10,452 bases of DNA, taken from the NCBI GenBank assembly GCA_965365655.1, contig CBDUCN010000178.1:1-10452 (forward strand). The letters are read 5' to 3'. Positions 6,553 to 10,452 of this stretch are shown here, piece after piece. The notes beneath the pieces are model-generated. The model saw nothing but the letters and a program-made list of their open reading frames with translations. It ran no database searches and was not told the origin of the DNA. Origin of the DNA: JBFHNV01 sp965365655. GTDB taxonomy: Bacteria > Pseudomonadota > Gammaproteobacteria > HK1. Made by a program: the position numbers and the translations under genes. Positions within the stretch are counted from its first letter, which is position 1. Each line of letters opens with the position of its first letter.

Positions 6553-7608
6553 TCAGCGCCAGCGGGCCTGCAGCTCGTCGAGGGCCTTCGCGCCGGGGCA
6601 CAGATCCACGTGGTCCAGCGTCGCGAGCGGCGCGTCCACGGTGCGCGCGACCCTGTGCATGTCGGGGGCGTCCTCGTCGAGGTAGAGCAGCCCCGTCGGG
6701 ATCTCGCCCCGGGACTGGCAGCCGAGCAGGACCTTGAGCGCGCTCGCGCGGTCGGTGGGATCGTAGTCCGCAGCCACGTGGGACAGCCGGACCCGGGAGC
6801 CGTCGTGCAGCGTGACCGGCGTGACGCTGCCGGCTTCCGTCTCCGCGGTGATCGGCTCGCTGACCGGGATGAAGTCGGCGTGCACGACCTCGACGTCGTG
6901 GCCGCGCACGTGCGCGTAGCTCTTCGTCGACGCCTCGTGGTCGTTGAACGTGACGCAGGGCGAGAGGACGTCGATCAGCGCGAAGCCGCGATGGCGCAGG
7001 CCCGCCTTGATGAGCGGCACGAGCTGCGCCTTGTCGCCGGAGAAGCCGCGCGCGACGAAGCTCGCGCCCAGCGTGATCGCCATCATCACCGGGTCCACCG
7101 GCGTCTGCGTGTTCACCTCGCCCTTCTTGCGCGCGCTGCCCACGTCCGCCGACGCCGAGAACTGGCCCTTGGTCAGCCCGTACACGCCGTTGTTCTCGAT
7201 CACGTAGAGCATGTCCAGGTTGCGCCGGATGGCATGCACGAACTGGCCGAGCCCGATCGACAGGGAGTCGCCGTCGCCGGACACGCCGACGTTGATCAGC
7301 CGGCGATTCGCACCGGCCGCGCCGGTGGCCACGGCCGGCATGCGCCCGTGCACGGCGTTGATGCCGTGGGCGCCGCGCAGGAAGTACGCGGGCGTCTTCG
7401 AGGAGCAGCCGATGCCCGACAGCTTCGCGACCTGCTCCATGGACACGTCGAGCTCGAAGAAGGCCTGCACGAGGGCGGCGCTGACCGAGTCGTGCCCGCA
7501 GCCGGCGCACAGCGTGGACATGCCCCCCTCGTAGTCGCGCAGCGTGAGCCCGAGGCGGTTGCGGGGGAGCCCGGCGTGCTCCACGCGGGGCTTGGCCATG
7601 AAGGTCAT
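6553..7608 (-). CDS. korB: 2-oxoacid:ferredoxin oxidoreductase, beta (thiamine diphosphate) subunit
   Basis: This 351-residue protein is the catalytic subunit that binds thiamine diphosphate and a [4Fe-4S] cluster and decarboxylates a 2-oxoacid. Cluster ligands are visible as C34 and C37 (CAGCGHD), C68 (GIGCSS) and C218 (LSPCVTFND), the usual four of the family. The cofactor motif is GDGDSLSIG (111-119) through VIENNGVYGLTKGQFS (136-151), which includes the conserved NN-VYGLTKGQ. The ATG at 7608 overlaps the stop of the alpha gene (ATGA), and AGGAG lies nine bases before it. A second ATG at 7599 is possible but sits 18 bases from that site. The fused alpha partner and the KPR...GLTLRDYEGG start resemble 2-oxoglutarate enzymes (KorB). 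Pyruvate or another 2-oxoacid cannot be excluded from sequence alone. No transmembrane segment is seen. Confidence 0.93.
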   Translation of the reverse strand: MTFMAKPRVEHAGLPRNRLGLTLRDYEGGMSTLCAGCGHDSVSAALVQAFFELDVSMEQVAKLSGIGCSSKTPAYFLRGAHGINAVHGRMPAVATGAAGANRRLINVGVSGDGDSLSIGLGQFVHAIRRNLDMLYVIENNGVYGLTKGQFSASADVGSARKKGEVNTQTPVDPVMMAITLGASFVARGFSGDKAQLVPLIKAGLRHRGFALIDVLSPCVTFNDHEASTKSYAHVRGHDVEVVHADFIPVSEPITAETEAGSVTPVTLHDGSRVRLSHVAADYDPTDRASALKVLLGCQSRGEIPTGLLYLDEDAPDMHRVARTVDAPLATLDHVDLCPGAKALDELQARWR

Positions 7609-9425
7609 GCGGCGGCGCTCCTGTCGACGTGGGTACGTACGGCGTCCACCACCGCGCCGGCCTCGAGGGGCAGGCCGTCGTAGTGGCGCACCGATTCGAG
7701 CTTCTCGCGCGGGCAGCGGGTCTCGGTCAGCAGCAGGTGGCGGAGCTGCCCGTCGCGGTTCTGGTCCACGACGAACACGCGCTCGTGGGCGGCCAGGAAC
7801 TCCTCGACCTCGCGGCCGAACGGAAACGCGCGCGGACGGCAGTAGTCGAGGTGCACGCCTTCGCCGGCGAGGCGGGCGATCGCCTCGCGCACCGCGGCGT
7901 CGCTGCTGCCCACGGCGAGGATGCCGAGGTCGCTGCGCCCGGGCGTGGGCACGATGACCGCGGGCGGCACCCGCTCGGCGGCCGTGTACCACTTGCGGCA
8001 CAGCCGGTCGAGCACCTCCTGGTACTCCACCGGGTCCTCCGTGTACGCGGCGCGCGGGTTGTGGCCGGAGCCGCGGGTGAAGTACGCGCCCTTGGGGTGC
8101 ACCCCGGGCAGCGTGCGCCGCGGGATGCCGTCGCCGTCCACGTCGGCGTAGCGGTGGAACTGCTCGATGGCCTCCAGCGCCTCGCGGTCCAGCACCTTGC
8201 CGCGGTCCGGCCGGCGCGCGTCGTCCCAGGTGAGCTCCGGCACCATCCAGTCGTTCATGCCGATGTCGAGGTCGGTCAGCACGATCACGGGCGTCTGCAG
8301 CCCCTCCGCGAGGTCGAAGGCCTCGACCGCGAGCTCGAAGCACTCTCGCGGGTCCGCAGGGAACAGCAGCACGTGCCGGGTGTCACCGTGGGAGGCGTAC
8401 GCGCAGGCCAGGATGTCGGACTGCTGGGTGCGCGTCGGCATGCCGGTGGACGGGCCGACGCGCTGCACGTCGAACAGCACGAGCGGGATCTCGGTGAAGT
8501 ACGCGTAGCCGAGGAACTCGCTCATCAGCGAGATCCCGGGTCCGCTGGTCGCGGTGAAGCTGCGCGCGCCGGCCCAGCCGGCACCCACGGTCATGCCTGC
8601 CGCCGCGAGCTCGTCCTCCGCCTGCACCAGCAGGTAGCGCCGCTCTCCGGTCTCCGGGTCCTTGCGGAAGCGCTCGCCGAAGGTGCCGAAGGCGTCCATC
8701 AGCGACGTGGACGGTGTGATCGGGTACCAGGCGCCGAAGGTGGCGCCGGCATAGATGCAGCCGAGCGCCGCCGCGGTGTTGCCGTCCACCACGACGTGAC
8801 CCGCAGTGCGGTCCATGGCCTCGACCCGGGTGTCCAGCGGGCACGCGAAGTGCTCGCGCGCGTGGTCGAAGCCGAGCGCCAGGGCCTTCTCGTTGGCCGC
8901 CACCAGGTCCGGCTTGCTCGCGAAGGTGCGCTTCAGCAGGTCGCTCACCACCTCGCGGTCGATGTCCAGCAGCGCGATCAGCGCCCCGACGCACGCGATG
9001 TTCTTCATCAGGATGCGGGTGCGCGAGCCCTCGAAGTGATCCGCGCACAGCCGCGCCAGCGGCACGCCCATCACCGTCACGTCGGTGCGGTCCAGCATGC
9101 GCTGCCGCGGCCAGGTGTTGTCGTACAGGAACACGCCGCCGGGGCGCACCGCCGCGAGGTCCTGGCGGTAGGTCTCCGCGTTCATCGCGACCATCACGTC
9201 CACGCGGCCCGCGCGCGCGAGGTGGCCGTCCTTGTTGACCCGGATCTCGAACCAGGTGGGCAGGCCCTGGATGTTGGACGGGAAGTAGTTCTTCGCCGAC
9301 ACCGGCACGCCCATGCGGAAGATGGCCTTCATCAGCATCGCGTTGGCGCTCGCCGAGCCGGTGCCGTTCACCGTGGCGATGCGGATGACGAAGTCGTTCA
9401 GCCGGCCTTCTTGGTTGCTTGCCAC
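7605..9425 (-). CDS. korA: 2-oxoacid:ferredoxin oxidoreductase, fused gamma-alpha subunit
   Basis: The 606-residue product fuses two parts of the enzyme. Residues about 12-195 are the gamma (CoA-side) domain, with FVIRIATVNGTGSASAN (12-28) and NYFPSNIQGLPTWFEIRVN (46-64). Residues about 205-600 are the alpha pyrimidine-binding domains, with GNTAAALG (215-222), YPITPSTSLMDAF (234-246), QAEDELAAAG (268-277) and TSGPGISLM (293-301). RVGPSTGMPTRTQQSD (322-337) and a C-terminal VFVVDQNRDGQLR (550-562) complete the signature. This fused layout is usual for KorA-type 2-oxoglutarate enzymes. The GTG at 9425 was chosen because AAGGAG lies 11 bases upstream and no ATG occurs before the conserved core. 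It overlaps the preceding ferredoxin-type gene by 28 nt. A DVDGDGIP loop (428-435) resembles an EF-hand calcium loop but seems common in this clade. It acts with the beta subunit encoded immediately downstream. Confidence 0.93.
   Translation of the reverse strand: MASNQEGRLNDFVIRIATVNGTGSASANAMLMKAIFRMGVPVSAKNYFPSNIQGLPTWFEIRVNKDGHLARAGRVDVMVAMNAETYRQDLAAVRPGGVFLYDNTWPRQRMLDRTDVTVMGVPLARLCADHFEGSRTRILMKNIACVGALIALLDIDREVVSDLLKRTFASKPDLVAANEKALALGFDHAREHFACPLDTRVEAMDRTAGHVVVDGNTAAALGCIYAGATFGAWYPITPSTSLMDAFGTFGERFRKDPETGERRYLLVQAEDELAAAGMTVGAGWAGARSFTATSGPGISLMSEFLGYAYFTEIPLVLFDVQRVGPSTGMPTRTQQSDILACAYASHGDTRHVLLFPADPRECFELAVEAFDLAEGLQTPVIVLTDLDIGMNDWMVPELTWDDARRPDRGKVLDREALEAIEQFHRYADVDGDGIPRRTLPGVHPKGAYFTRGSGHNPRAAYTEDPVEYQEVLDRLCRKWYTAAERVPPAVIVPTPGRSDLGILAVGSSDAAVREAIARLAGEGVHLDYCRPRAFPFGREVEEFLAAHERVFVVDQNRDGQLRHLLLTETRCPREKLESVRHYDGLPLEAGAVVDAVRTHVDRSAAA
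7618..7622 (-). promoter_or_regulatory. Ribosome binding site of the beta-subunit gene
   Basis: On the minus strand AGGAG lies within the end of the alpha coding region, nine bases before the ATG at 7608. It favours that start over the second ATG at 7599. Confidence 0.55.
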
Positions 9426-10452
9426 GGCTCCGGGCTCTCCTTGTGGTCGCTGGCGTAGGGCACCCTCAGGGTGGATTTCTGCATGTCCCACGCGGCGGTG
9501 GGGCAGCGCTCGGCGCACAGCCCGCAGTGCACGCACACGTTCTCGTCCTTCAGCATCACGCGCCCGGTCTGCGGCAGCGTCTCGGAGACGAACAGCGGCT
9601 GCGCGAGGTTGGTGGCCGGGGCCTTCAGGCGGCCGCGCAGCTCCGCCTCCTCGCCGTTCGCCGTGATCGCCAGGCAGTCCACCGGGCAGACGTCCACGCA
9701 GGCGTCGCACTCGATGCACAGCCGCGCCGTGAACACCGTCTGCACGTCGCAGTTCAGGCAGCGCTGGGCCTCGGTGGCGGCCAGCGCGCCGGTGTAGCCC
9801 AGCTCCACCTCGATGGTCAGGGCCTTGAAGCGCTGCTCGGGGTCCGCCTGGGGCACCGCGTGGCGGGCCGCGGCGTCGAACTCGTTGCTGAAGCTCCACT
9901 CGTGGAGCCCCATCTTCCGGCTGCCGAGGTTCATCGCGAACGGCAGACGCTCATCCAGCGGCAGGCCCTGGCAGTGCTTGTGGATGGAGATCGCGGCCTG
10001 GTGGCCGTGCTCGACGGCCCAGATGATGTTCTCGGGGCCCCACGCGGCGTCGCCGCCGAAGAACACGCCGTCGCGCGTGGACGCGAAGGTGGTGCGGTCC
10101 ACCACCGGCATGCCATGGCCGTCGAAGTCGATCCCGAGGTCGCGCTCGATCCACGGAAACGCGTTGTCCTGGCCGATGGCCAGGATCACGTCGTCGCACG
10201 GGATGGTGACCTCGCCGACGGCTTGCGAGCGCAGGCGCCCGCCGGCGTCCTCGGCGTACTCGAGAACCGTGAAGCGCATGCCGGTGACGCGGCCGTTCTC
10301 GACGACGATCGCCTCCGGTGAATGGCACTCCTTGATCTCGACCCTCTCCTCCTCGGCGTCTTCCAGCTCCCAGGCCGAGGCCTTGAAGTGGGCGCGGGGC
10401 TTGCGCGCCATGACCTTCACGTCGCGCCCGCCGAGGCGCAGCGCCGTGCGGC
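9398..10452 (-). CDS. GltD-like FAD/NAD(P) oxidoreductase with two [4Fe-4S] ferredoxin motifs (N-terminus off window)
   Basis: The frame is open to the right edge. It enters as RTALRLGG, the region after the NADPH-binding GxGxxA helix of glutamate-synthase small subunit (GltD)-type proteins, so about 350 C-terminal residues are seen and the N-terminal FAD-binding part is missing. VILAIGQDNAFPWI is the usual GltD-type strand. DGVFFGGDAAWGPENIIWAVEHG is the second FAD-contact motif (GD...G...A...G). After a RCLNCDV linker come two ferredoxin-type cluster motifs, CxxCxxCxxxC at 9674-9718 and again at 9503-9535, followed by CP. The protein should accept electrons from the oxidoreductase clusters and pass them to NAD(P), or the reverse; that coupling is inferred from domains and operon position. 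The GTG at 10420 is not its start, because coding similarity continues upstream. Its stop overlaps the alpha-subunit start. Glutamate synthase itself is excluded by the ferredoxin tail and neighbours. Confidence 0.88.
   Translation of the reverse strand, partial: RTALRLGGRDVKVMARKPRAHFKASAWELEDAEEERVEIKECHSPEAIVVENGRVTGMRFTVLEYAEDAGGRLRSQAVGEVTIPCDDVILAIGQDNAFPWIERDLGIDFDGHGMPVVDRTTFASTRDGVFFGGDAAWGPENIIWAVEHGHQAAISIHKHCQGLPLDERLPFAMNLGSRKMGLHEWSFSNEFDAAARHAVPQADPEQRFKALTIEVELGYTGALAATEAQRCLNCDVQTVFTARLCIECDACVDVCPVDCLAITANGEEAELRGRLKAPATNLAQPLFVSETLPQTGRVMLKDENVCVHCGLCAERCPTAAWDMQKSTLRVPYASDHKESPEPWQATKKAG
9437..9442 (-). promoter_or_regulatory. Ribosome binding site of the gamma-alpha subunit gene
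   Basis: AAGGAG on the minus strand, inside the end of the GltD-like gene, precedes the GTG at 9425 by 11 bases (9 if read as AAGGAGAG). It is the main reason for choosing this GTG, since no ATG lies nearby. Confidence 0.5.

Noticed and set aside
7629..9458. A 609-codon open frame on the plus strand opposite the gamma-alpha subunit gene
   Set aside because: The minus strand here encodes a full-length, motif-complete enzyme subunit. The plus frame has no recognisable domain and is a shadow. Its length matching the other antisense frame is coincidence.

Overview
This is a GC-rich chromosomal window (about two thirds G+C or more by eye). It looks like a Pseudomonadota genome, probably beta- or gammaproteobacterial. 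The evidence is the close agreement of the PrkA, YeaH and SpoVR proteins with enterobacterial YeaG, YeaH and YcgB, and a proteobacterial style of fused 2-oxoacid:ferredoxin oxidoreductase. No mobile element, CRISPR array, tRNA or rRNA is visible, and the window reads as ordinary core or metabolic genome.

Layout. (1) Positions 1-980, minus strand: an NADPH-dependent medium-chain reductase of the CurA/leukotriene B4 dehydrogenase type, with only the last few residues off the left edge. (2) 981-1638: about 660 bases without a convincing gene, lying between two divergent genes. It should hold both promoters and a long leader for the next operon. (3) 1639-6512, plus strand: a three-gene operon of prkA (AAA+ ATPase/Ser kinase-like, YeaG), yeaH (DUF444, von Willebrand A-like) and spoVR (YcgB). 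prkA and yeaH are separated by 66 nt containing small hairpins; yeaH and spoVR overlap by four bases. (4) 6513-6552: a short convergent junction with a GC-rich hairpin. (5) 6553-10452, minus strand, transcribed right to left: a GltD-like FAD/NAD(P) oxidoreductase carrying ferredoxin motifs (N-terminus off the right edge), then a fused gamma-alpha 2-oxoacid:ferredoxin oxidoreductase subunit (korA-like), then its thiamine-diphosphate beta subunit (korB-like). These three genes overlap by 28 and 4 nt, so they are surely co-translated.

Functionally, the plus-strand operon is the widespread stationary-phase/nutrient-stress module (in E. coli yeaGH is under RpoS and nitrogen control). The minus-strand operon should encode a complex that oxidatively decarboxylates a 2-oxoacid, probably 2-oxoglutarate, to its acyl-CoA. 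Its electrons would pass through iron-sulfur clusters to the FAD protein and thence to NAD(P), or in the reverse direction. I found no clearly undescribed system. The points most worth a second look are a three-cysteine replacement in the most conserved motif of SpoVR, the GltD-like partner of the oxidoreductase, and the long prkA upstream region.
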